A stretch of 8,645 bases of DNA, taken from positions 850-9,494 of the forward strand of contig JAMCTB010000027.1 of the NCBI GenBank assembly GCA_023380955.1, read 5' to 3'. This DNA comes from Chloroflexota bacterium. GTDB taxonomy: Bacteria > Chloroflexota > UBA6077. Shown here piece by piece: positions 1 through 6,035 of the stretch; positions within the stretch are counted from its first letter, which is position 1; each line of letters starts with the position of its first letter. Made by a program: the position numbers and the translations under genes. The notes under the pieces are model-generated. The model was not told the origin of the DNA, made no database searches, and saw only the letters and a program-made list of their open reading frames with translations.

Positions 1-116
1 CAGGCCCTGTCCGCCAGACCGGCGAAATGGGCGTACTCGGCCTGGGAGCAGGGAGCGCCACCATACCACACGCGGTCGAAGGCCTCGACCAGAGGTCCCA
101 ACGTCTCCACCAAGCC
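1..116. repeat. 116-bp exact direct repeat, copy 1 (ectopic)
   Basis: Positions 1-116 are base-for-base identical to 614-729; the match ends at 117 (G against C at 730). The right-hand copy lies in its natural place inside the DUF4129 coding sequence, so this left copy is the displaced one. It replaces the expected middle of the DUF4350 gene and is out of frame with it. The repeat may extend left of the window. Absence of any mismatch means either a very recent duplication or an assembly artefact. Confidence 0.95.
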
Positions 117-604
117 GCCACCGACGGTGGAGCTTCAGCGATCTTCGCCTTTGGTCCCAGTCTATCCAACAAAGACGGAGGATCCGGCGACGGGCGATCG
201 CCCCGCGGCTCCACCTGCACCCCCAGCCGCTCCAACAGTGGGTTTGGGCGGTCGGCCGCAACCACCAGGGTGCCTCCTCGCTCCACCCACCCCCGCAGCT
301 CTGCCACGTGGGCCGGCGAGAGATCGCTCGAGGGGGCCAGCAGGAAGAGCAGCTTGGCCGACGGGTTCACCTGGAAGGGCCGGAACTCGATGGCGTTGGC
401 CCGGTATCCCATCTCCTGCAGCCACAGAAAGAGGGCGCGAGACCCATCGGGCTCGTTGGAGTGGACGGAAAGCGCCGGCCATGGGGACGGGCCACGCTGG
501 GGCAGGTGGCTCTCGGTGAACAGGGCGAGGCCGACGAAGACCGCCGCCAGCGCCGCCAGCAGGGTCAGATCCCTCCGTGACAGGGGTGCCAGCAGATCCC
601 TCAC
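1..604 (-). CDS. DUF4350 domain protein, 5' part; disrupted at 116/117 and cut by window edge
   Basis: The GTG start at 602-604 overlaps the stop of the upstream DUF4129 gene in a GTGA, so translation is probably coupled. About 162 residues read as a normal DUF4350 protein. There is a short basic N-terminus, one membrane helix (about residues 12-30), then HSNEPDGSRALFLWLQEMG (about 47-65), matching the family's 'S..p.G..al...L...G' start. The following segment, LLFLLAPSSDLSPAHVAELR and GWVERGGTLVV, fits the family's 'LS..e...L..WV..GG' core. Below position 117 the reading frame stays open but enters an exact copy of the end of the DUF4129 gene, read in a different frame, so the last 39 or so codons are not DUF4350. 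Family members usually run to several hundred residues, so the rest is missing here. Members sit beside MoxR/DUF58/DUF4129 genes and are thought to act at the membrane; the molecular role is unknown. The family call rests on motif memory. Confidence 0.72.
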   Translation of the reverse strand, partial: MRDLLAPLSRRDLTLLAALAAVFVGLALFTESHLPQRGPSPWPALSVHSNEPDGSRALFLWLQEMGYRANAIEFRPFQVNPSAKLLFLLAPSSDLSPAHVAELRGWVERGGTLVVAADRPNPLLERLGVQVEPRGDRPSPDPPSLLDRLGPKAKIAEAPPSVAAWWRRWDLWSRPSTACGMVALPAPRPSTPISPVWRTGP

Positions 605-1662
605 GCTGCCTCCCAGGCCCTGTCCGCCAGACCGGCGAAATGGGCGTACTCGGCCTGGGAGCAGGGAGCGCCACCATACCACACGCGGTCGAAGGCCTCG
701 ACCAGAGGTCCCAACGTCTCCACCAAGCCCGGATCGGCCTCCAGCCTGGCTCTCGCCAGCACCTCCCTGTTGGTGAGGGCTCGATCGAAGCGGAGCCTAC
801 CCTTCTCCTGCCAGTAGAGGAGAGCCGCCAGGTAGAGAACCCGGATGGCGCCCCGGAAATCGCCTTCCTGGGCCAGTCGAAGCCCCTCGGACCTCAGCCC
901 CGCGGAGCTCTCCCCGCCCGCCTCCCGCTCCGGCAGCACCCTGGCGGGCGCGCTGCCCATGACCTCGCGCAGCCGAAGGCCAACCCAGAGGAACAACCCG
1001 CCCAGCAGCACGAGGCCGAGAAAGGTCAGAAGGGGGCGCCACCCGACCCAGGGGCCGATTCCCTGCAACCGATCCTCGAGCCAGCGACCGATCAGTCCCA
1101 GGAAGCTGCCTACCGGCTCCTCCAGCGGCTTCAGCAGCTCCCCCAGGAAGGCGCTGATGGGATTCTCCGGCTCGGGCTGGAACTCCGGACGCGCCAGCAC
1201 CCGGCTCAGCCGGTCCGCGGCATCCGGGGAGCTGCCGGCGGCATCCACGACCAGAGACCGATCCAGCTCGCCGACCAGGGCCCTAAGGCGCGTCTTGGCT
1301 GTCTCGAGCTCGAGCGGCGTGGACTGAAGGGCCGCCGCGGCGGCCGCCAGGTCGGGAGTCACCAGACTGCCGTCGGGAAGAGCGACGGACCGGATGGCCC
1401 GCAGCCGCCCGGCGACCTGGGGCGCGGACTGAGCACCCCGCCGGTCCAGATCCGCCAGGGCCGAGCGGAGGAGGTCGCGATAGCCCTCGACCGTCAGCGG
1501 TGCCGTCTGCCGTGTTGTGGCAGAGGGCGCGGAGGAAGAAGGTGAAGGAACCGAGAAGCCGCTGTGGGCGGCAGCCGCCGAAGGGTCGACCGCCGGGGCG
1601 GAGGCCCCGACGGCCGGCACCGTGAGGAGGAAGAGGACGAAGAAGGGAAGAAGGGTTCTCAC
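601..1662 (-). CDS. DUF4129 domain membrane protein
   Basis: The protein is 353 residues from a GTG at 1660-1662. That start is chosen because it begins a clear signal peptide (VRTLLPFFVLFLLTVPAVGA) and overlaps the upstream stop as GTGA. The frame is open further upstream to an ATG at 1908, but there it only shadows the membrane-protein gene. Order of parts: signal peptide (1-20), a long Ala/Pro/Ser and helical exported region (about 21-205), one membrane helix (about 209-231), then a cytoplasmic C-terminal DUF4129 domain (about 275-345). The domain shows YLAALLYWQEKG, LTNREVL and the YGG motif. DUF4129 proteins usually accompany MoxR ATPase, DUF58 and DUF4350 genes, and some are transglutaminase-fused; their biochemical role is not settled. 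The next gene overlaps its stop by four bases. It appears intact, although a copy of its 3' part recurs at 1-116. Confidence 0.85.
   Translation of the reverse strand: MRTLLPFFVLFLLTVPAVGASAPAVDPSAAAAHSGFSVPSPSSSAPSATTRQTAPLTVEGYRDLLRSALADLDRRGAQSAPQVAGRLRAIRSVALPDGSLVTPDLAAAAAALQSTPLELETAKTRLRALVGELDRSLVVDAAGSSPDAADRLSRVLARPEFQPEPENPISAFLGELLKPLEEPVGSFLGLIGRWLEDRLQGIGPWVGWRPLLTFLGLVLLGGLFLWVGLRLREVMGSAPARVLPEREAGGESSAGLRSEGLRLAQEGDFRGAIRVLYLAALLYWQEKGRLRFDRALTNREVLARARLEADPGLVETLGPLVEAFDRVWYGGAPCSQAEYAHFAGLADRAWEAA
614..729. repeat. 116-bp exact direct repeat, copy 2 (native, in DUF4129 gene)
   Basis: This copy encodes, on the minus strand, the C-terminal stretch of the DUF4129 protein around FDRVWYGGAPCSQAEYAHF, which matches the family's conserved 'YGg' end. 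It is therefore the native location. The distance between the two copies is 613 bases. Confidence 0.95.
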
Positions 1663-2182
1663 TCCAGGGCGGCCTGGGGCACACTCTCCTCCGGCCCTCG
1701 GCCCTCCGTGGCCTGGGCCAGCAGCTCCAAGTCGAAGCCCTCTTTGCGGATGCGCAGATCGTAGTAGAGCGGCACCAAGCCGCAGTACAAGATCGGCGAG
1801 CCCGCTATCTGCCCGATGGTGCCCGCGATGGTGCTGGCAGCCGCATAGACCGTCAGGTCGCCGGACGCAAAGATGCCCAGTAAGGTCCCGAGGAAGGAGA
1901 AGAACCACTGGATTCGGAGACGGCGTAGATCATGGCGAGGCTCATGGCCAGGTTGGCCAGCCCGAGAATCGGGGCGGGCAACAGGCTGAAGAGGCCGACC
2001 ATAGCCGGGTTTTGGCCTCCCAGCAGCGCCAACTGCTGGACGAACCCCACCAGCCCCGCGGGGATGAACACGCAGGCCGCGATGCCGACGAAGAGCGCGA
2101 AGTGCCGCCGGTAGAGGCGGACCGTCTCGTCCAGGAGATCGCCAACGCCCAGGGGTCGAAGCCGGAAGGTATCGTGAGCCAC
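1659..2182 (-). pseudogene. Multi-pass membrane protein (YciC/DUF975-like), frame-broken
   Basis: Translation should begin at the GTG at 2180-2182, with GGAGAGAGG upstream (2192-2200). About 87 residues read well: FRLRPLGVGDLLDETVRLYR, two hydrophobic segments, then AMIYAVSES near 1925. Past that the frame degenerates into Ser/Pro-rich sequence. Good coding resumes at about 1919 in another frame, beginning RIQWFFSFLGTLL, and continues through PLYYDLRIRKEGFDLELLAQ to a TGA at 1659-1661, which overlaps the DUF4129 start. Proteins with this N-terminus and this tail are normally around 300 residues, with a 'YlGrpvs..eAyr' stretch and extra helices after YAVSE. Here that middle is absent, so the change looks like an internal out-of-frame deletion of very roughly 80-100 codons rather than a single-base slip. 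The family name is uncertain. A real mutation and an assembly error cannot be told apart here. Confidence 0.7.
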
Positions 2183-2275
2183 GGATTGAATCCTCTCTCC
2201 TTTGGCCCGCCCCGATCGGTTCAGGACGGGCAAATCAGTCTGGGGAGCCGATACCATGTACCCCGCCGTAGCGCG

Positions 2276-2304
2276 ACTATAGGACCGGACCGGGATCAAG
2301 TCAA
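2276..2304 (-). promoter_or_regulatory. Sigma70-like promoter of the DUF4129/DUF4350 operon
   Basis: On the minus strand, TTGACT (2299-2304) is followed after exactly 17 bases by TATAGT (2276-2281). This matches the consensus at 5/6 and 5/6 positions. Transcription would begin near 2268, giving a leader of about 85 bases before the GTG at 2182. Confidence 0.75.
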
Positions 2305-2359
2305 TAGGACAAGAGGGCACCCGGTCGTTGTGCCCGCCCAACAGGTAGCGGCTCCGGCG

Positions 2360-2388
2360 TTGCCTCTGTGGACGCCCTGCTATAGACT
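2360..2388 (+). promoter_or_regulatory. Candidate promoter of the zinc-ribbon gene
   Basis: TTGCCT (2360-2365) and TAGACT (2383-2388) are 17 bases apart, each matching 4/6 of the sigma70 consensus. An overlapping TATAGA at 2381 gives 15-base spacing instead. The start of transcription would be near 2395, divergent from the minus-strand promoter about 85 bases away. Confidence 0.4.
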
Positions 2389-2405
2389 GCTGCGGCCACG
2401 AGTCC

Positions 2406-2427
2406 TTTGCTGGTAGTATCCAGCAAA
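2406..2427. promoter_or_regulatory. Perfect 8-bp inverted repeat in the zinc-ribbon gene leader
   Basis: TTTGCTGG (2406-2413) and CCAGCAAA (2420-2427) are perfect inverted copies separated by TAGTAT. The element lies after the candidate promoter and ends 7 bases before the Shine-Dalgarno G-run (2435-2440). It could be a leader hairpin that affects translation or a dimeric repressor site. No T-run follows, so it is not a classical terminator. Confidence 0.55.
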
Positions 2428-2445
2428 CGCCATTGGGGGGATAAG

Positions 2446-2787
2446 GTGTACTGTCCAGAGTGTGGAACGGAGTTGCCCGACAGAGCCAGGTTCTGCATAG
2501 AGTGCGGAGCGGCCCTGAAGGCGGAAGTGCGACCCACGGAGTCCCAGTGGGATGCGTGCCAGATCAAGCTGGAGACAAGACAAGGGCCCTCCTCGACGGA
2601 GTGGAGGTTCGTCGCGGAGGGGGTGGGGTCGAAGGGCCCATACATCGTCAGAACCACCGACTGGAGCGGAAAGGATCCGGAGAGCGACCTGGAGCGGCTC
2701 ACCGATAGCCTGGTGGAGGATGGCTGGGAGCCCATGGAATCGGACTCGGGCGAGGTGGGCAGAAAGTTCCGCCGCCCGGCCGGCTGA
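2446..2787 (+). CDS. Zinc-ribbon protein with uncharacterised C-terminal domain
   Basis: The protein is 113 residues from the GTG at 2446. That start is preferred over an ATG at 2407 because a G-run (2435-2440) ends 5 bases before it, and because the ATG lies inside the leader hairpin. The N-terminus is a classic zinc ribbon, YCPECGTELPDRARFCIECG, with Cys 3, 6, 17 and 20 in the C-x2-C-x10-C-x2-C pattern. After a short linker comes an unnamed domain of about 75 residues (from about 35). It starts WDACQIKLETRQG, contains the beta-like EWRFVAEGVGSKGPYIV, and ends with a GWEPM turn and a basic KFRRP tail. There are no membrane segments, so it is probably cytoplasmic. Zinc ribbons of this type often mediate protein or nucleic-acid contacts, but no specific function can be assigned. 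It stands alone between a divergent operon and a convergent gene 34 bases downstream. Confidence 0.85.
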   Translation: MYCPECGTELPDRARFCIECGAALKAEVRPTESQWDACQIKLETRQGPSSTEWRFVAEGVGSKGPYIVRTTDWSGKDPESDLERLTDSLVEDGWEPMESDSGEVGRKFRRPAG

Positions 2788-2821
2788 GGTTCCAGCCCTC
2801 ACCCCTCTGGGAGGGAGACGA

Positions 2822-3664
2822 TCAGCCCTCCCGGTACAGGGCCACTTCCCCGCCCAGGGAGGCCACCCGCTGCCAGGTGAGCAGCAGGACGGTCAGCTGC
2901 TGCAGCAGCGGCGCCAGGAAGAAGCTGCCGGCGACGACGGGCAGTTGCAGCAGCGCCGGGTAGAGGGCGCCGAAGAGCGCCGCCACCAGGGCGAAGGCCA
3001 GCCCCAGCGGAACCACTCGGTGGAACCGCCGCATCAAGAACCACGCCCCACGACCCACGTGGCGCCAGAGGGAGCGCTCCGGAGCCAGCACCAGGCTGAC
3101 CCGGGCGTAATCCACCGCCAGCAGCAGCAGAAAGAGCAGGAAGGGCAGTGAGGCGGCCCTGAGGGCCGTCACGACGGTCTCCGCGGTTCCGGAGGAGGGC
3201 ACCAACCCCAGCAACAGGTTGATCCCCAGGAAGATCAGCCCCGCGACGATCAGCCCTGGGATGAAGAAGGGCAGCAGCAGCAGGAGCCTCCAGAAGAATC
3301 GGGCGGCATCGGAGAAGAAATCGGTCCATCGGAAGGGCGGGACACCCCGCACCAGGGCGCCCAGGGTACCACCCCGAAGGAAGGTCCCCACCAGGAAGAA
3401 CGGCAGCAGCACCAGCGGGTAGAGGGGCCAGGGGAAGAAGGAGCCATCCAAGCCGGCCGGCAGCTCGACCAGCCAATCCAGGGCAACCGGACCCAGCAGT
3501 TCGGGGGCCATGGCGGAGTGGCCGAACAGCTCGGCGAGGCGATCTACCGGTGGCACGACCAGCAGCAGGGCGAAGGCCACATCCACCAGATAGAGCAGCA
3601 GCAGGGCCGGCCACAGGGCCGTCGCCCTCTTGCACCCCTTCCAGAAGCTACGCAGCACGGACAT
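2822..3664 (-). CDS. Multi-pass membrane protein of unknown function
   Basis: The protein is 280 residues from the ATG at 3662-3664, with only a weak purine-rich Shine-Dalgarno (GAGAG). It is strongly hydrophobic, with about six membrane segments. These lie near residues 17-39, 78-98, 124-155, 166-190, 215-238 and 240-265, separated by short loops with Arg residues such as YARVSLVLAPERSLWRHVGR. I recognise no catalytic motif. It follows the M1 peptidase gene on the same strand after a 95-base gap, so the two are probably co-transcribed, although the gap holds a strong hairpin. The linkage suggests a membrane partner of the peptidase, or a permease or chaperone-like role, but this is inference only. 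The pattern of soluble-looking ends and six helices loosely resembles YciC/DUF975 proteins, without decisive motifs. The ORF is clean and codon use is GC-rich like its neighbours. Confidence 0.8.
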   Translation of the reverse strand: MSVLRSFWKGCKRATALWPALLLLYLVDVAFALLLVVPPVDRLAELFGHSAMAPELLGPVALDWLVELPAGLDGSFFPWPLYPLVLLPFFLVGTFLRGGTLGALVRGVPPFRWTDFFSDAARFFWRLLLLLPFFIPGLIVAGLIFLGINLLLGLVPSSGTAETVVTALRAASLPFLLFLLLLAVDYARVSLVLAPERSLWRHVGRGAWFLMRRFHRVVPLGLAFALVAALFGALYPALLQLPVVAGSFFLAPLLQQLTVLLLTWQRVASLGGEVALYREG

Positions 3665-3720
3665 CGGTCATCTCTCAGCTATCAGCGCTCACCTTGGTTC
3701 GAACCGAAGAAGTCGCCCCT

Positions 3721-3752
3721 TTGGAGTGCCGCGGCTTGCCGCAGCACTCCAA
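3721..3752. repeat. REP-like hairpin between peptidase and membrane-protein genes
   Basis: TTGGAGTGC (3721-3729) pairs perfectly with GCACTCCAA (3744-3752). Inside, GCGG (3731-3734) pairs with CCGC (3739-3742) across a CTTG loop, with a single C/A mismatch. This gives about 13 pairs in 32 bases. The CGGCTTGCCG-type core resembles repetitive extragenic palindromes seen scattered in some bacterial genomes. It lies 7 bases past the peptidase stop and lacks a following T-tract. It could stabilise the peptidase mRNA 3' end or reduce read-through into the membrane-protein gene. Confidence 0.7.
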
Positions 3753-3759
3753 GTCACCA

Positions 3760-5667
3760 TCAGATCACGTAGCCCAGCAGCTTCATCCAGCCCTGCATCA
3801 GCCACAGCAGGTCGGCCCCTCGGCGGAGTATGGGTTGGAGGTTGAACCAGCTGGTGTAGCTGTTGTTGGCCCAGCGGGTATCCAGCATCAGCTTGTGCTC
3901 GGGGTCTACCTCGACCTTCACGGCCGGCGAGGAACGGAGATACTGGTAGCGCTGCCACGAGCCCTCACCGTCCCACATCTCCCTCTCCTGCTGCCCATCC
4001 CGGAAGGTGGTCACCACCTCCACCGGCATGGTGCCATCGCCCAGCCGCCGGGCGGTGACGGCGCTTCGGTACTGGCTCCCCTCCCGCCCGACATCGGGCG
4101 CCTCCACCGAGTAGTCGAACGCCGCCGAGGAGTAGAGGGCCTGCTGCAGGAAATGGTCGAACTGGTTGCCGGCCACCTCCCGCACCACCGCCAGGAAGTC
4201 CTCGGTCCTCGGATGGTGGAAGGCGAAGCGCTGGAAGTAGCGACGCAGCAGCTCCCCCATCTTCTCCGGTCCCAGGTAGCCCTCCAGGGTGCCCAGGATC
4301 AGATCCACCTTGGCGTAGACGTTGCCGCCGTAGCTACCGGAGCTGTAGAACCTCCAGGAGTCCTGAACCACAGGATCCAACCGGTGGATGCTGAGGTACT
4401 CACCCCGATCGGTAGCGACCTGGCCAACCAGCAACCCCAGCACGTTCCCCATGGAGCCCTTCTCCCCGTACAGCTGATCCACCAGCTTGCGGGTTGAGTA
4501 GGTGGTGAAGCCCTCGTCCAGCCAGGCCTCCTCGAACTCGTTGGTGGCCACCATGCCGTACCACCACTGGTGGCCGATCTCGTGGATGGTCACCTGCTCC
4601 TCCATGAGCGTACCCTCTAACGGCAATCCGGAGGAGGAAACCGTCACCAGGGTGGGGTACTCCATCCCGTCTCCCGCCCCGCTCGGCACGTCCACCACGG
4701 TCAACAACGGGTAGGGGTAGGGTCCGAACCAGCGACCGAAGTTCTCCACCGCTGCCCCGGCGGCGCTCAGGAATCGTTCCCTGAACTCCTCGTCGGCGGC
4801 CGGGTAGAGCAGCCGGATCTCGGTGTCACCCACCCTCTTCCGGGCCTCTCGGAAAGTTGGGTTGGCCGTCCAGGCGAAGTCGTGGACGCTCCTGGCCTCG
4901 AAGGTGAGGGTCTTGGTGCCGTCACCGTTGCTCTTCTCCCCCATCGGGACCCCGCTCGCTCCCACCACGAACCGGTCGGGCAGGGTGATCTCCACTCGAT
5001 AGCCGCCGAAATCGGCGAAGAACTCCGAGCTGGCGTGGTACTGATGGGCGACCCACCCCTTCTCAGTCAGGGCGGCCAGCTTGGGAAACCACTGGCCGAT
5101 GGTGAAGTGGTCGCCCTCCCAGTAGCCCGATCGAGCGATGACCCTGGGCAGCTTCACCGAGAAGACAGCCTCCAGTTGCAGCGACTTCCCCGGCGCCAGC
5201 GGCTCTGGGAGGGGCACCTTCGTGACGGTGTCGTCCACCGAGGATCGGGGGAGCAGATCGTAGCCCGAGGCAAGCCGAAGGGCCGAGACCTCCATGCCGC
5301 CCCAATTGTCGTCGGCCAGGGAGTGGCGGGCCGCCAGCCGATTCTCCTTCATGAAGGTGCTGTTGGGGCCCTTGAATGCGTTGGGGTAGAGGTGAAAGTA
5401 CAGCTCCTGGACGGGATGGGAGGTATCGTTCAGGAAATCGATCCTCTCGCTGCCGGCGAGCGACTTCTGGTCGGCATCCAGCCGGACGGCGATGTGGTAA
5501 GATGCCACCTCCTTGGCCTGGGCGTGGGCCGGAGCGGCGGGAAAGAGGAGGACGCCGGCCAGGGCCAGGCAGACTGCCACCGGGCCGAAGGCTCGCGGCG
5601 AGGCAGCGGCTCGAGGGAACCTTGCCGCCCAGAGGGCACGGGCCAGGGAGGGGGCGAGTCCGCGCAA
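3760..5667 (-). CDS. Secreted M1-family zinc metallopeptidase (aminopeptidase-like)
   Basis: The protein is 635 residues from the TTG at 5665-5667, chosen because a perfect AAGGAGG (5676-5682) lies 8 bases upstream. An upstream in-frame ATG (5760) has no such support. A signal peptide with a long basic n-region and a hydrophobic core (about 28-43) ends at a likely AHA/Q cleavage site (49/50). The M1 N-terminal beta domain follows. The catalytic domain carries HEIGH (362-366), with the third zinc ligand Glu385 in WLDEGFTTY, giving the expected HExxH-x18-E spacing. A GMEYP substitute for the GAMEN exopeptidase motif lies at 334-338. Tyr451 in NVYAK is the likely catalytic tyrosine. A beta-like region follows, then a hydrophobic tail ending LLWLMQGWMKLLGYVI. 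It should hydrolyse peptides outside the cytoplasmic membrane; whether as an aminopeptidase on a known substrate is not visible. A membrane protein gene follows on the same strand. Confidence 0.93.
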   Translation of the reverse strand: MRGLAPSLARALWAARFPRAAASPRAFGPVAVCLALAGVLLFPAAPAHAQAKEVASYHIAVRLDADQKSLAGSERIDFLNDTSHPVQELYFHLYPNAFKGPNSTFMKENRLAARHSLADDNWGGMEVSALRLASGYDLLPRSSVDDTVTKVPLPEPLAPGKSLQLEAVFSVKLPRVIARSGYWEGDHFTIGQWFPKLAALTEKGWVAHQYHASSEFFADFGGYRVEITLPDRFVVGASGVPMGEKSNGDGTKTLTFEARSVHDFAWTANPTFREARKRVGDTEIRLLYPAADEEFRERFLSAAGAAVENFGRWFGPYPYPLLTVVDVPSGAGDGMEYPTLVTVSSSGLPLEGTLMEEQVTIHEIGHQWWYGMVATNEFEEAWLDEGFTTYSTRKLVDQLYGEKGSMGNVLGLLVGQVATDRGEYLSIHRLDPVVQDSWRFYSSGSYGGNVYAKVDLILGTLEGYLGPEKMGELLRRYFQRFAFHHPRTEDFLAVVREVAGNQFDHFLQQALYSSAAFDYSVEAPDVGREGSQYRSAVTARRLGDGTMPVEVVTTFRDGQQEREMWDGEGSWQRYQYLRSSPAVKVEVDPEHKLMLDTRWANNSYTSWFNLQPILRRGADLLWLMQGWMKLLGYVI

Positions 5668-5675
5668 CGACGATA

Positions 5676-5682
5676 CCTCCTT
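5676..5682 (-). promoter_or_regulatory. Consensus Shine-Dalgarno deciding the TTG start of the M1 peptidase
   Basis: On the minus strand AAGGAGG stands 8 bases before the TTG at 5667. It is the only strong ribosome-binding site near the signal peptide and fixes the otherwise ambiguous start. Confidence 0.85.
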
Positions 5683-5693
5683 GGTATGCCGGC

Positions 5694-5723
5694 ATCCTAA
5701 ACCCACGGCGCAGTCCAGATCAA
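5694..5723 (-). promoter_or_regulatory. Candidate promoter of the M1 peptidase gene
   Basis: On the minus strand TTGATC (5718-5723) and TAGGAT (5694-5699) are 18 bases apart, each with 4/6 consensus matches. Transcription would begin near 5687, just before the Shine-Dalgarno, giving a leader of about 20 bases. Confidence 0.45.
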
Positions 5724-5835
5724 GGGAGGTAGATGCATCGTTTGGGGCGGGGCCGAGCATGGCGCTCCGACAGCTCCCTGACCTGGGAATCGGGGCCGTC
5801 CACGACCCCGGCCGGGCACGAGCGGCCCCGTTGGC

Positions 5836-5864
5836 TTGAAAGTTGTGCCTTCAGCTTCTATCCT
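5836..5864 (+). promoter_or_regulatory. Sigma70-like promoter of the pirin-family gene
   Basis: TTGAAA (5836-5841, 5/6) and TATCCT (5859-5864, 4/6) are separated by exactly 17 bases. Transcription from about 5871 would make a leader of roughly 165 bases that includes the palindromic repeat at 5902-5971. Confidence 0.6.
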
Positions 5865-5901
5865 TACATGTCTAGCACATCGCCACGATGGTTCTGACAG
5901 G

Positions 5902-5971
5902 TGTCATCCTGAGCGATAGCGAAGGATCTCCTCTCGCCACGGGGAGATGCTTCGCTGCGCTCAGCATGACA
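5902..5971. repeat. Palindromic interspersed repeat (TGTCATCCTGAGCG type)
   Basis: The left arm begins TGTCATCCTGAGCG and runs to GGATCTCC (5902-5931). The right arm begins GGAGATGC and ends CGCTCAGCATGACA (5943-5971). The arms are near-perfect inverted copies of about 30 bases around an 11-base loop. Sequences of this kind, with TGTCATyCTGAGCG ends and a GCGAAG core, are familiar as dispersed repeats in many environmental bacterial genomes. Transcribed, it would fold into a long hairpin in the pirin leader. The ends resemble terminal inverted repeats of a very small non-coding element; I see no clear target-site duplication. Confidence 0.8.
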
Positions 5972-6035
5972 GTCATATCACCTTCTCTGTGGTCGTGTAC
6001 TAGCTCAACCCGCCGATCAATTTTGGCAGGTGAAG

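Larger units (their letters stand above)
5668..6035. other. 368-bp divergent intergenic region (peptidase / pirin)
   Basis: It holds the peptidase promoter and Shine-Dalgarno on the left, an unassigned stretch (about 5724-5835), a good plus-strand promoter (5836-5864), a 70-bp palindromic repeat (5902-5971) and about 60 bases of remaining pirin leader. I see no convincing gene in it. An open frame starting at 5888 crosses the repeat and is out of frame with the pirin gene. Confidence 0.7.

Noticed and set aside
162..677. Long minus-strand open frame across the repeat junction
   Set aside because: It begins out of frame inside the DUF4129 coding sequence and is Pro/Arg/Gly-rich; the DUF4350 frame from the GTG at 604 gives recognisable protein instead.
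577..1545. 322-codon plus-strand open frame opposite the DUF4129 gene
   Set aside because: It is a Gln/Pro/Arg-rich mirror of a well-supported minus-strand gene, without a ribosome-binding site or recognisable motif.
2803..2815. CCCTC-TGG-GAGGG hairpin between convergent genes as a terminator
   Set aside because: It has only five pairs with a three-base loop and no T-run on either side, so it does not support a terminator call.
3693..3709. T-arm-like CTTGG-TTCGAAC-CGAAG, suggesting a tRNA remnant or attachment site
   Set aside because: The stem has a G/G mismatch and no matching acceptor, anticodon or D arm lies upstream; TTCGAA is a palindrome likely by chance.
3550..4882. Long plus-strand open frames opposite the M1 peptidase
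   Set aside because: They shadow a gene with a complete HExxH-x18-E site and are low-complexity His/Gln/Pro-rich, typical of antisense to GC-rich coding.
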